The position numbers and the translations under genes are program-made. From Lachnospiraceae bacterium C1.1 (lineage in GTDB: Bacteria > Bacillota > Clostridia > Lachnospirales > Lachnospiraceae): a DNA stretch of 64,000 nucleotides. The notes under the pieces were generated by a model. The model was not told the DNA's origin. It saw only the letters and a list, made by a program, of their open reading frames with translations, and ran no database searches. Below are positions 18,114-25,806 of the stretch, one piece after another. Positions within the stretch are counted from its first letter, which is position 1; each line of letters begins with the position of its first letter. The stretch is taken from contig JAUISW010000001.1 in assembly GCA_030434875.1 (NCBI GenBank), positions 1,871,501 to 1,935,500 on the forward strand, given 5' to 3'.

Positions 18114-19450
18114 TAAATTCTTTCGGCTCCATCTATGATATAGATTCCCTGTATGATCGCAAACATGATCAGGGTTGCCAGAAGTGATGATCCTCCATAG
18201 CTTACCAGAGGAAGTGTCACGCCTGTAAGCGGTATAAACTTCACCGCTCCTCCGATCGTTAAAAATACCTGGAAAATATAAACTACTCCAAGTCCTGCCG
18301 CCATCAGTTTATAATATGCATTTCCAACAGTCATCGCAATATTTATCATCATCAGGAAATTGCTTATACATACAAGTATCAGACATACACTGAATATGCA
18401 TCCCATTTCCTCAGAAATTGCAGAAAATATAAAATCCTGCTCTACAACAGGTATCTTATCCGGGCTTCCCATGGTAAGTCCCATTCCAAACCATCCTCCG
18501 GTTCCTATTGCAAAAAGCGACTGTGTTATCTGATATCCCTGTCCGTCTATTTCGCTGAAAGGATTTCTCCATGCCCTGAATCTGACCCTTACATGAGAGA
18601 ACAGCTTATATCCTATGACAGTTCCGATCGCTCCGGCTCCAAGACCGCCTGCCAGTACCAGCGGTGCCTTCAGTGCTATATAAAGCATAAAAACATATGC
18701 GACAAAGAAAATAACCGCTCCGCCAAGATCCCTTGATATAACAAGTATGACACAATACAAAAAAGCTGCTGCTGCTGAAATTACTATTTTATTACGCCCC
18801 GGATTTATCGTGATCCTGTCTGTATATTCACTCTTTTCCGTAAGCATCCCTGCTTCAAATATAACAAAAAGTATCTTTACAAATTCCGAAGGCTGAAAAA
18901 GTATTCCTGCAATTTTTACCGAAAGCCTCGATCCGTTTGTGATAGAACCGAATATAAAAACCGCTGCAAGTGACAGAAATCCAATAATTCCAAATACTAT
19001 ACTATAATCCCTTAACTTTTCGAATCTTTTAAGGCAATACGGGATTGCAAAGGTCACCAGAAGAGAAACCACAGCTATAAAGAACTGTTTCAGAGCTTTT
19101 TCCGGTGAAAGCCTTGTTATCATTACAAATCCCACAGCCAGCAAGAGACAGGTATTATTAAGAAAAAATCCCGAGCTGTCCGGATAAATTATCCTGTACA
19201 TTACTATTGCGACTATAAATAGTAATTCCTGTAAAATACATATTATCCAGAGATAATTTTCTCCTGTCTGGATCACTATATCTACAAACCCTGTTATATG
19301 TATGAGTGACATAAGGATTATCTGCGTTACGTAAAACCATTTCCGTACATCACTGTTTTTTAATGAAAATGCCGCAAAGCAATGCAGCGAATAAAATGCT
19401 GCAAAGATTGCGAGCATGTATCGCGAAAGTGCGATAAATACAGTATTCAT
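18113..19450 (-). CDS. FtsW/RodA/SpoVE family (SEDS) peptidoglycan glycosyltransferase
   Basis: A polytopic membrane protein of 445 residues with about ten membrane helices, belonging to the SEDS family that polymerises lipid II. Typical motifs are ILFQPSEFVKILFVIFEAG, RDLGGAVIFFVAYVFMLYIA, the external loop RFRAWRNPFSEIDGQGYQITQSLFAIGTGGWFGMGL and the C-terminal PLTGVTLPLVSYGGSSLLATL. The downstream transpeptidase begins inside its stop codon, as in known rodA-pbpA type pairs. Confidence 0.93.
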   Translation of the reverse strand: MNTVFIALSRYMLAIFAAFYSLHCFAAFSLKNSDVRKWFYVTQIILMSLIHITGFVDIVIQTGENYLWIICILQELLFIVAIVMYRIIYPDSSGFFLNNTCLLLAVGFVMITRLSPEKALKQFFIAVVSLLVTFAIPYCLKRFEKLRDYSIVFGIIGFLSLAAVFIFGSITNGSRLSVKIAGILFQPSEFVKILFVIFEAGMLTEKSEYTDRITINPGRNKIVISAAAAFLYCVILVISRDLGGAVIFFVAYVFMLYIALKAPLVLAGGLGAGAIGTVIGYKLFSHVRVRFRAWRNPFSEIDGQGYQITQSLFAIGTGGWFGMGLTMGSPDKIPVVEQDFIFSAISEEMGCIFSVCLILVCISNFLMMINIAMTVGNAYYKLMAAGLGVVYIFQVFLTIGGAVKFIPLTGVTLPLVSYGGSSLLATLIMFAIIQGIYIIDGAERI

Positions 19451-19460
19451 GAATTAAATG

Positions 19461-20216
19461 TCATTCGACACCCTTTCTGAAATGTCCCCTTGTATAAGCT
19501 CCTTCAAAGGCAGAAGCTTCCCTGCCGTTAAGCAGATCAATAAAATAATCTGTTGTCTTCCTTACTTCTTCAGGCTCTTCAGTAGTAAAATTAAGCCTTA
19601 CCGAAGACAGATCAAGCGAGTTTATCTTATCAATATCTTTGTGAAGTGAGAGAGGCACTGAATTATAAACGATATTATAACAATATCTGCAATCTGCAAA
19701 TACCGGAAAATCCGCCTTTTTCCTGTCCGTCAACTCCATAAGATGCCCTTTTTTGATATCCTTGCCGCATTTTCTATTACTTGTAAGATAAAGACAATTA
19801 GCAGAGATCATCATTGGAACCCTTCCATAAACTATAAGTTCTGAGTCCTCTGCTCCTCGCTCCTTTATTTCATGAAAATTAAGTTCCAGCGGTACGGTAT
19901 CTTTATCAACTCCATCATCTGCAAGTCTCTTTCTTGCATAAGAGTTAAAGCTGTAAAGACCTGCATCTGCAATTATTTTTCCATTGAATCCGGATTGTTT
20001 AACAAATTCCAGTTCTTCATAATTTCTGATGAGAACACCATATGCCTCCATATCGATCCTTAAATTGCTATCATCTCTCAAAATATACGGCATAAGCTGT
20101 ATCCATCGGCTTTTATCCACCTTTGGGCATTCATAGCTTATTATCTTCCCGACAGCTTCATTTAAAGCTATCGCCTCCGCCTGAGAGGATTTTTCACATA
20201 ACACGTTTATATCCAC
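19461..20216 (-). CDS. C-terminal partner of U32 family peptidase/hydroxylase
   Basis: A 251-residue protein that looks like the second half of a long U32-family protein. Segments such as IRNYEELEFVKQSGFNGKIIADAGLYSFNSYA, YGRVPMMISANCLY and the Cys motif in FADCRYCYNIVYNSVPLSL match the U32 C-terminal region. The start is a GTG at 20216 with GAGGAG seven bases upstream and an in-frame TAA directly before it, so it is a separate cistron. It overlaps the U32 gene by 23 bases in another frame. U32 proteins TrhP and RlhA hydroxylate tRNA or 23S rRNA; a similar RNA-modification role is inferred. Confidence 0.75.
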   Translation of the reverse strand: MDINVLCEKSSQAEAIALNEAVGKIISYECPKVDKSRWIQLMPYILRDDSNLRIDMEAYGVLIRNYEELEFVKQSGFNGKIIADAGLYSFNSYARKRLADDGVDKDTVPLELNFHEIKERGAEDSELIVYGRVPMMISANCLYLTSNRKCGKDIKKGHLMELTDRKKADFPVFADCRYCYNIVYNSVPLSLHKDIDKINSLDLSSVRLNFTTEEPEEVRKTTDYFIDLLNGREASAFEGAYTRGHFRKGVE

Positions 20217-21462
20217 TTAAAATCTCCTCTCTAAGCTTCTTTAATCCTTCACGTCTGATCTCATTTATGCTTTTCAAAGGAATAAAAATGTCATCATCTA
20301 TATCATATACGATATTATCAAAATAAAAATCGCTGTCACCGGTCTTTTCAAGCTGCTTCCTCATATCCTCCTGTCCCACAGGTCTTTTTGAGGCTGTCTG
20401 AACCTCAACTCCAAGGCTCTCAACAGATTTTACTCCATCTGTTATTTCCAGCCTCATGTTTTCACCCTTATGAGCATGTATTACAGCTTTTACAGGAAGC
20501 CTCAGTTTTTCCGACTTAAACTTAAGCTCATCAGAACTCTCGTAACTTCCGCGCCTCATAGTGATCATCTCATAACCATTATGTTTTGTGAAGTATCCGG
20601 TGTTTTTTCCGCTTCTGGAGTATAATTTTAACAAGGTCTCCAGATCTTTTTTATCTGCCCTGTAATTATCTTTACCATTCTTTTCAAGCATATCAAGATG
20701 CTTTCTGTAAATCGATGTTACCCCTGCAACATAATCTACAGATTTCATTCTTCCCTCGATCTTTAACGAAACTGCTCCTGCATCCACTATTTTATCAAGG
20801 AGCTCAATGGAACATAGATCCTTCATTGAAAGAATATAATCTTCGTTTTCACCATAGGGCTGTCTGCAGGGACCAGCACATCTTCCACGATTTCCGCTTC
20901 TTCCACCCAAAAATGAAGACATAAGACACATTCCGGAATATGAATAGCACATAGCACCATGTATAAAGACTTCTATCTCTATATCCACCTTATCATGTAT
21001 CTTCTTTATCTCATCAAGTGAAAGCTCTCTTGCCGGTACTATTCTCTCTGCTCCGAGACTTTTAAGATACTCTGCACCATAAGCACCCGTGATCGCCATC
21101 TGGGTACTTGCATGCACCGGAAGCAATGGGAAATGTTCTCTTATATAGCTTATAAGACCTATATCCTGAACTATGACACCATCAAGTCCTGCCTTATAAT
21201 ATGGCTCTAAATATTCAGGCAGAGCCTCCATTTCCTTTTCCTTCATCAAAGTATTGAGGGTCATATAAAGCTTTCTTCCAAAAAGATGGGCATAGCCTAT
21301 TGCCTCTATAAACTCTTCCTCTGTAAAATTGCCGGCATATGCACGTGCACCAAAGCGGCTTCCTCCGGCATATACAGCATCGGCTCCCGCAGCTATCGCT
21401 CCGTAAAAGCATTCCATATTTCCCGCCGGACTCAACAATTCAACTTTTTTTATTTCTGACAT
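20194..21462 (-). CDS. U32 family peptidase-like protein (TrhP/RlhA type)
   Basis: A 422-residue U32 family protein. The N-terminus (VELLSPAGNMECFYGAIAAGADAVYAGG) is the family hallmark, followed by HASTQMAITGAYGAEYLKSLGAERIVPARELS. The Cys cluster region reads SYSGMCLMSSFLGGRSGNRGRCAGPCRQPY. Although named peptidases, characterised members act in prephenate-dependent hydroxylation of tRNA U34 or 23S rRNA C2501; that role is inferred here. The start ATG at 21462 lies after the zapA terminator. It ends inside the beginning of its partner gene (19461-20216). Confidence 0.9.
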   Translation of the reverse strand: MSEIKKVELLSPAGNMECFYGAIAAGADAVYAGGSRFGARAYAGNFTEEEFIEAIGYAHLFGRKLYMTLNTLMKEKEMEALPEYLEPYYKAGLDGVIVQDIGLISYIREHFPLLPVHASTQMAITGAYGAEYLKSLGAERIVPARELSLDEIKKIHDKVDIEIEVFIHGAMCYSYSGMCLMSSFLGGRSGNRGRCAGPCRQPYGENEDYILSMKDLCSIELLDKIVDAGAVSLKIEGRMKSVDYVAGVTSIYRKHLDMLEKNGKDNYRADKKDLETLLKLYSRSGKNTGYFTKHNGYEMITMRRGSYESSDELKFKSEKLRLPVKAVIHAHKGENMRLEITDGVKSVESLGVEVQTASKRPVGQEDMRKQLEKTGDSDFYFDNIVYDIDDDIFIPLKSINEIRREGLKKLREEILSGYKRVM

Positions 21463-21481
21463 TCTTAAAAATTCCTAATTC

Positions 21482-21509
21482 ATAAAAGAAGCCTGTCTAA
21501 GACAGGCTT
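21482..21509 (-). terminator. terminator of zapA
   Basis: The minus-strand hairpin AAGCCTGTCT / AGACAGGCTT is followed by CTTTTATG. It lies 28 bases after the zapA stop and directly before the U32 gene. Confidence 0.75.
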
Positions 21510-21536
21510 ACAGTTTTCTTTATCATTACAACAATT

Positions 21537-22469
21537 TTATCTTCTTTTTCCGTAATGCTTTTTAGGTGGGTTTTTAGGCTTTTCATTTTTTATAACCTCT
21601 GCCGTTCCATCTATTGTCTGGACAAATTTTTCATCATCCTCGTGATTATTAAACTTTTCTTCAAAGTCTTCATCACCTATGACTTCAGCATCCTCTACTC
21701 TTTCGTAAAGCGGTTCTTTTTCCTCATCATCCTCATCATCTAAATAATCATCTTCGTGCGTACTCTCATAAGGATGAAATTCCGGAATATCATCTATCAC
21801 ATCCGTGATCTCTCCCTCCGGATCGATCTTTTCTTCCACTGAAGGTTCTATATTCTCGTCAGTTTTTATGCTTTCCTCTTCAGCTTTAACACTTTCCACT
21901 CTTGTATCAGCATTATTAACTTCTGAGGATGACTCTTCCTTCTCAATTTCTGCAGCTGGCTCTTCTGTAACGTTTTCGATGGTCTTCTCTTCAACATTTT
22001 CCTTAACTGCTTCTTTTATGGTTTCTTTTCTTTTATTCTCTGAAGCAGCTGCTTCTGCATTAATCTTTCTGCTTGCCTTTAATTCGGTTTCAAGCTGAAC
22101 GATCTTCTTCTGAAGCTCTGTATTTTCATCCTGAAGATCTGACAGATTTTCCTCAAGCCCCTTCACCTTCATCTGTGCAGTTATCAGATCATGTTTTACA
22201 TCGTAGAGATCTCTCTCCTTATCCTCAGCCTCAGCCTTAAATTCTTCAAGTTCTTTTCTTGCCTTGAAGTAGTCATCGGCTATATTAAGCTCAAGAAGTA
22301 CATTCTGCGTATCCACAGACTGTCTCTTAAAGCCATCTATCTTGCTGAACTCAGATATTTTACTATTTATGTATGATGCAACTCTCTGCATGTACTCTTC
22401 GCTATCATTGCCAGAAAGAGTATATACCTTGCCTCCAATTATAACCTCGGTATCCGTTTTATTAGCCAT
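21537..22469 (-). CDS. zapA: cell division protein ZapA with long acidic C-terminal extension
   Basis: Residues 1-95 are a ZapA domain (TEVIIGGKVYTLSGNDSEEYMQRVASYINSKI), which binds FtsZ and bundles its filaments at the Z-ring. Ordinary ZapA is about 85-110 residues, while this protein has 310. A coiled coil (about 75-145) is followed by a Glu/Asp-rich, probably disordered region (about 150-285) and a basic tail (PKNPPKKHYGKRR). The ATG at 22469 has GGAGGCGG upstream and is preferred over 22493. It has its own terminator. Confidence 0.88.
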   Translation of the reverse strand: MANKTDTEVIIGGKVYTLSGNDSEEYMQRVASYINSKISEFSKIDGFKRQSVDTQNVLLELNIADDYFKARKELEEFKAEAEDKERDLYDVKHDLITAQMKVKGLEENLSDLQDENTELQKKIVQLETELKASRKINAEAAASENKRKETIKEAVKENVEEKTIENVTEEPAAEIEKEESSSEVNNADTRVESVKAEEESIKTDENIEPSVEEKIDPEGEITDVIDDIPEFHPYESTHEDDYLDDEDDEEKEPLYERVEDAEVIGDEDFEEKFNNHEDDEKFVQTIDGTAEVIKNEKPKNPPKKHYGKRR

Positions 22470-22563
22470 TTTGGTACCGCCTCCCCACTGCATTTTATTA
22501 AAGAATTATATCAAAAAAGCTCTGTCACGTCAAAATATGTATCTATAAATAAACGCTTTTATG

Positions 22564-22726
22564 ATAATATTGTTACTGTTCACAAGCAAACTGCGCACTC
22601 CGCTGCGCAGTTATGCCACAATAACTTTGACTGAACACTGGGTTTTGCCCATTGCCGTAGGCAATTTTAAATGGCAAAACCCGTTACTGGAGCACGCTGA
22701 AAGCGTGTGAACAGTAACATAATATT
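22564..22726. mobile_element. 147-bp MITE-like element with 12-bp terminal inverted repeats and 8-bp target duplication
   Basis: The element at 22572-22718 begins GTTACTGTTCAC and ends GTGAACAGTAAC, a perfect 12-base inverted repeat. It is flanked on both sides by the direct repeat ATAATATT (22564-22571 and 22719-22726), as expected for a target-site duplication. Inside are strong hairpins: ACTGCGCA/TGCGCAGT (22590-22611), GTTAT/ATAAC (22610-22625), a nested stem GGGTTTTGCC/GGCAAAACCC around ATTGCC/GGCAAT (22640-22682), and CACGCT/AGCGTG (22693-22707). There is no open reading frame. It lies between the ruvB stop and zapA. Read as a non-autonomous transposon; the parent transposase is not in the window. 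Confidence 0.8.
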
Positions 22727-22728
22727 TT

Positions 22729-23721
22729 TTAGCTTCTGAGTGCCATATGGCTCATACCGAGTTCTGTAACAACACGACCGCGTGGTGTCCTGTTTATCAG
22801 TCCATTCTTTATAAGATATGGCTCGTATACATCTTCTATTGTACCGGAATCTTCTCCTACTGCTGCTGCAAGTGTTTCAAGGCCGACAGGTCCGCCGCCG
22901 AACTTATCGATCATGGTATTTAAGATATTCCTGTCAAGCTCATCCAGACCGAATTTATCTACCTTCAACAGGTCAAGCGCAAGGTTTGCAACTTCTTCCG
23001 TAATATCCCCTTCAAATTTGATCTCTGCAAAATCTCTGACCCTTTTAAGCAGCCTGTTAGCAATTCTCGGTGTTCCTCTTGACCGTCTGCCCATTTCTAT
23101 GGCAGCTTTCCATTCTATATCTATATTAAGCAGTTTTGCCGAATGACTTATTATCGTAGCAAGCTCTTCTACCGAGTAAAATTCCAGATGGTTGATTATA
23201 CCGAATCTGTCACGGAGCGGAGCCGAAAGAAGTCCTGCCCTTGTCGTCGCACCAACAAGTGTGAATCTGGGAAGCGGCAGCCTTAATGACTTTGCACTCG
23301 GCCCCTTACCGATCATTATATCTATGGCAAAGTCTTCCATTGCCGGATAAAGAACTTCTTCAACCTGCCTGTTCAGACGATGGATCTCATCTAAAAACAA
23401 TACATCTCCATCCTCAAGACTATTGAGGATCGCAGCTATGTCTCCCGGACGTTCTATTGCAGGTCCGCTTGTGATCTTAAGCTTTGCTCCCATCTCCTCT
23501 GCGATTATCCCGGCAAGTGTTGTTTTGCCAAGTCCCGGAGGGCCGTAAAAAAGCACATGATCAAGGGCTTCTTTTCTTTTTTTGGCCGCATCTATATATA
23601 TTTTAAGGGTTTCCTTTATCTTTGCCTGACCAATATAGCCTTCCAGATTTTTAGGACGGAGAGATCCCTCAATCTTAACATCATCCTCCGTAACCCTGGT
23701 CTCAATGACACGTCTTTCCAT
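22729..23721 (-). CDS. ruvB: Holliday junction branch migration helicase RuvB
   Basis: The AAA+ motor of the RuvAB branch-migration complex. The 330 residues are the normal length. Seen are [15 protein letters not shown], Walker [10 protein letters not shown] (about 61-69), Walker [10 protein letters not shown], sensor 1 (GATTRAG), the arginine-finger region (LRDRFG) and the winged-helix C-terminus ([10 protein letters not shown]). The start ATG at 23721 has GGAGAAAA upstream. It follows ruvA by 9 bases. Confidence 0.98.
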   Translation of the reverse strand: MERRVIETRVTEDDVKIEGSLRPKNLEGYIGQAKIKETLKIYIDAAKKRKEALDHVLFYGPPGLGKTTLAGIIAEEMGAKLKITSGPAIERPGDIAAILNSLEDGDVLFLDEIHRLNRQVEEVLYPAMEDFAIDIMIGKGPSAKSLRLPLPRFTLVGATTRAGLLSAPLRDRFGIINHLEFYSVEELATIISHSAKLLNIDIEWKAAIEMGRRSRGTPRIANRLLKRVRDFAEIKFEGDITEEVANLALDLLKVDKFGLDELDRNILNTMIDKFGGGPVGLETLAAAVGEDSGTIEDVYEPYLIKNGLINRTPRGRVVTELGMSHMALRS

Positions 23722-23730
23722 TTTTTCTCC

Positions 23731-24339
23731 TTAGATATATTTAAGCGAAGCCTTAAGCAGAGCGCCGGAATCCATCCCACTTCCGTCATCGGCAGCCCTT
23801 ACAGCCTTATAAGCATCAGTTGCCGAATATCCCAGAGCAACAAGAGCCTCAACCGTCTCATCTCTTGCAATACTGTCAGATTCTCCAGCCGCTTTTTTAC
23901 CTTCGCTTTCATTAAACGCCTTCTCGAAACTTTCTTCAAACGAAAGCTTATCCTTCAGATCTATGATCACTCTTTGCGCTGTTTTAGCACCAACTCCCGG
24001 TGCTTTGGCGATTGCCTTTGAATCTCCGGAAAGGATTGCAAATCTCAAGTCATCAGCCGACAGCGTCGAGAGTATCGACTGACCGGCTTTAGGTCCTATG
24101 CCGCTTACAGCTATTAACATTTTGAACATTTCGAGATCATCGCGTTTTAAGAAACCAAAGAGACTGAAACCGTCATCTTTGACAGAAAGATATGTATATA
24201 CTTTTATTTCTTCTCCTATAGGCGGAAGCTCTGATGCCATTCCAAGCGGAATGTTAACCTCATAGCCCACTCCTCCTACATCCATCAGAAGTAGTTTTTC
24301 ATCGCATCCGGCGACTGTTCCCCTTAAAAATCCTATCAT
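23731..24339 (-). CDS. ruvA: Holliday junction binding protein RuvA
   Basis: A 202-residue protein that forms the tetramer holding Holliday junctions for RuvB. It has the N-terminal OB fold (MIGFLRGTV), two helix-hairpin-helix motifs (ISGIGPKAGQSILS and APGVGAKTAQRVIIDLKDK) and the C-terminal RuvB-binding domain (VEALVALGYSATDAYKAV). Its start overlaps the end of the Gx transporter gene by four bases (ATGA). Confidence 0.97.
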   Translation of the reverse strand: MIGFLRGTVAGCDEKLLLMDVGGVGYEVNIPLGMASELPPIGEEIKVYTYLSVKDDGFSLFGFLKRDDLEMFKMLIAVSGIGPKAGQSILSTLSADDLRFAILSGDSKAIAKAPGVGAKTAQRVIIDLKDKLSFEESFEKAFNESEGKKAAGESDSIARDETVEALVALGYSATDAYKAVRAADDGSGMDSGALLKASLKYI

Positions 24340-24848
24340 TTTTTCTCCCTGAACAATTTTACAGTTCTCTTCATAGTCTCATTGGAAATTATACCTATCA
24401 GAAATCCCGTTATCAATCCGCTTATCATTAAAGGCGGAAGATACCAGCTTATAGAAAAGCTTTTCAAAACCAGCGCAGCAACCAGGATCTGTCCCACATT
24501 ATGGAATACTCCTCCCGCCATGCTGACTCCCATTACTGAAAATCCATTCGTTTTTTTTAGGAAATACATTACTACGAAGCTAAGAATCCCGCCTGCCATA
24601 CTGTATACTATGCTGAAAGCATGTCCAAACATAAAACCTACAAGTATGATCCTGACTATATTTATTATAAACGCTTCTTTATTTCCAAAAAGATATAGCG
24701 CATAGACAACTACAAGATTTGTAAGTCCCAGCTTCATGCCCGGAACGGCAAAAAAATACGGCACGAGGCTTTCCACATAGGAAAGGATCATTGCCAGTGC
24801 TACGAATACTGCGCAGGCAGCAAGCTTTTCAGTTCGTGACCGAATCAT
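24336..24848 (-). CDS. Gx transporter family / heptaprenyl diphosphate synthase component I-like membrane protein
   Basis: A 170-residue integral membrane protein with about five helices. The LAMILSYVESLVPYFFAVPGMKLGLTNLVVVYAL segment is the family signature. Members are annotated as Gx transporters (ECF S-component-like) or, historically, heptaprenyl diphosphate synthase subunit I; the substrate is unknown. They regularly sit beside a NusG-II domain gene, as here. The ATG at 24848 has GGGGG nine bases upstream and is chosen over 24857, where the ribosome site would touch the codon. Confidence 0.85.
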   Translation of the reverse strand: MIRSRTEKLAACAVFVALAMILSYVESLVPYFFAVPGMKLGLTNLVVVYALYLFGNKEAFIINIVRIILVGFMFGHAFSIVYSMAGGILSFVVMYFLKKTNGFSVMGVSMAGGVFHNVGQILVAALVLKSFSISWYLPPLMISGLITGFLIGIISNETMKRTVKLFREKK

Positions 24849-25197
24849 AGCCATCATCCCCCTTGTCTATGATCTCTACTACAATTCTAGCCGGAAGACA
24901 GACCACGATTTCTCCCTCTTTACTGATTTTACCCATTTTAATGCACAGTTTATCGGGACAATCTGCCTCCAGCATATATGCTTTACCATCTTTTATCCTT
25001 AATGTATCAGTCAGTCCGCCATATCCATCTATTTGATAATCTGCGTCCTTCGACAGCTGATAAATCCCATACTCTTTTCCGTCAACTGTGACTTTTACCT
25101 TTGCCCCGCCATTTCCCGTCATAATCCTCATTATTATAAAAATTACGGCTGCGATCAATAATATAGCAGCCGGAATTATTGCATCCTTTTTATTCAC
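24829..25197 (-). CDS. NusG domain II-containing membrane-anchored protein
   Basis: A 122-residue protein with an N-terminal membrane helix (residues about 7-27) and an extracytoplasmic NusG_II beta domain (about 33-115). The domain includes EADCPDKLCIKMGKISKEGEIVVCLPARIVVEI, with the two Cys typical of this family. It starts at a GTG (25197) with AAAGG upstream and overlaps the Gx gene by about 20 bases. The pair is common in Clostridia and is linked to redox or FMN-related systems by context; the actual function is unknown. Confidence 0.85.
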   Translation of the reverse strand: MNKKDAIIPAAILLIAAVIFIIMRIMTGNGGAKVKVTVDGKEYGIYQLSKDADYQIDGYGGLTDTLRIKDGKAYMLEADCPDKLCIKMGKISKEGEIVVCLPARIVVEIIDKGDDGYDSVTN

Positions 25198-25218
25198 ACA
25201 TATTACCTTTCAGGAAAA

Positions 25219-25250
25219 TGAAAATAGCCCTGACGAAAAACGTCAGGGCT
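25219..25250 (-). terminator. rho-independent terminator of rpsU
   Basis: A minus-strand hairpin AGCCCTGACG / CGTCAGGGCT with a TTTTT loop is followed by ATTTTCATTTTC, seven bases after the rpsU stop. Confidence 0.85.
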
Positions 25251-25257
25251 TAAGTTT

Positions 25258-25434
25258 TTAGTTGTATTTACGTTTACGAGCAGCCTCAGACTTCTTCTTA
25301 CGTCTTACGCTTGGCTTCTCATAATGCTCTCTCTTACGAATTTCCTGCTGAATACCAGCCTTTGCACAGTTACGCTTGAATCTGCGTAATGCGCTGTCAA
25401 GAGATTCATTTTCTTTTACAATAACATTTGACAT
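25258..25434 (-). CDS. rpsU: 30S ribosomal protein S21
   Basis: A 58-residue S21, a small basic protein of the 30S subunit. The translation starts [21 protein letters not shown], contains [20 protein letters not shown] and ends in the Arg/Lys-rich [17 protein letters not shown], all typical of the family. It has its own promoter and terminator and is divergent from tRNA-Trp. GGGAGG lies upstream of the ATG at a rather long spacing of about 12 bases. Confidence 0.97.
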   Translation of the reverse strand: MSNVIVKENESLDSALRRFKRNCAKAGIQQEIRKREHYEKPSVRRKKKSEAARKRKYN

Positions 25435-25515
25435 AGTCTCGCACCTAACCTCCCTTCAGACCAACAGAATAAGACTGAATGGGTATTTGCATGCCCTCAA
25501 TTTGCATGCACAATT

Positions 25516-25543
25516 ATTATAACATGATTTTACTCTAAGTCAA
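25516..25543 (-). promoter_or_regulatory. sigma-A promoter of rpsU
   Basis: On the minus strand -35 TTGACT (25538-25543) and -10 TATAAT (25516-25521) are separated by 16 bases. It lies back to back with the tRNA-Trp promoter. Confidence 0.8.
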
Positions 25544-25567
25544 GCATTTTTTTATTTTAATTTTTCC

Positions 25568-25596
25568 TTGACAAGATTTTCTGTATGTGGTATAAA
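25568..25596 (+). promoter_or_regulatory. sigma-A promoter of tRNA-Trp
   Basis: -35 TTGACA (25568-25573) and -10 TATAAA (25591-25596) are separated by 17 bases, ending 34 bases before the tRNA 5' end. Confidence 0.85.
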
Positions 25597-25630
25597 TATT
25601 AAGTCGCACGAAAAAGCGTACAATCCTTAA

Positions 25631-25701
25631 AGGGGAATCATACAGTGGCAGTATCACGGTCTCCAAAACCGTTCACGGGAGTTCGAATCTCTCTTCCCCT
25701 G
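25631..25701 (+). tRNA. tRNA-Trp (CCA anticodon)
   Basis: The 71-base cloverleaf has acceptor AGGGGAA/TTCCCCT with discriminator G, D stem ATAC/GTAT, anticodon stem ACGGT/ACCGT with loop CTCCAAA (anticodon CCA), and T stem GGGAG/CTCTC with loop TTCGAAT. The variable loop is four bases. The 3' CCA is not encoded (the DNA reads CTA after the discriminator). It stands alone, with its own promoter and terminator. Confidence 0.95.
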
Positions 25702-25710
25702 CTAATCAAG

Positions 25711-25734
25711 CTCCGTTTGAATACGGAGTTTTTT
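25711..25734 (+). terminator. terminator of tRNA-Trp
   Basis: CTCCGT / ACGGAG hairpin with a TTGAAT loop, followed by TTTTTT. Confidence 0.85.
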
Positions 25735-25754
25735 AATTTTAAAATTAAAGTTAG

Positions 25755-25801
25755 AAAAAAATCAATCACCATAACTCGAATAAAGTCCGGTGATTGATTT
25801 T
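25755..25801 (-). terminator. terminator of radA
   Basis: AAAATCAATCACC / GGTGATTGATTTT arms enclose a loop of about 20 bases; on the minus strand it continues TTTTTTTC. It lies between the convergent radA and tRNA-Trp genes. Confidence 0.8.
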
Positions 25802-25806
25802 ATTTT

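Noticed and set aside
19461..21462. Frameshifted pseudogene explanation for the split U32 gene
   Set aside because: The downstream part has its own GTG start, a strong ribosome site and an in-frame stop right before it, and both frames are otherwise intact.
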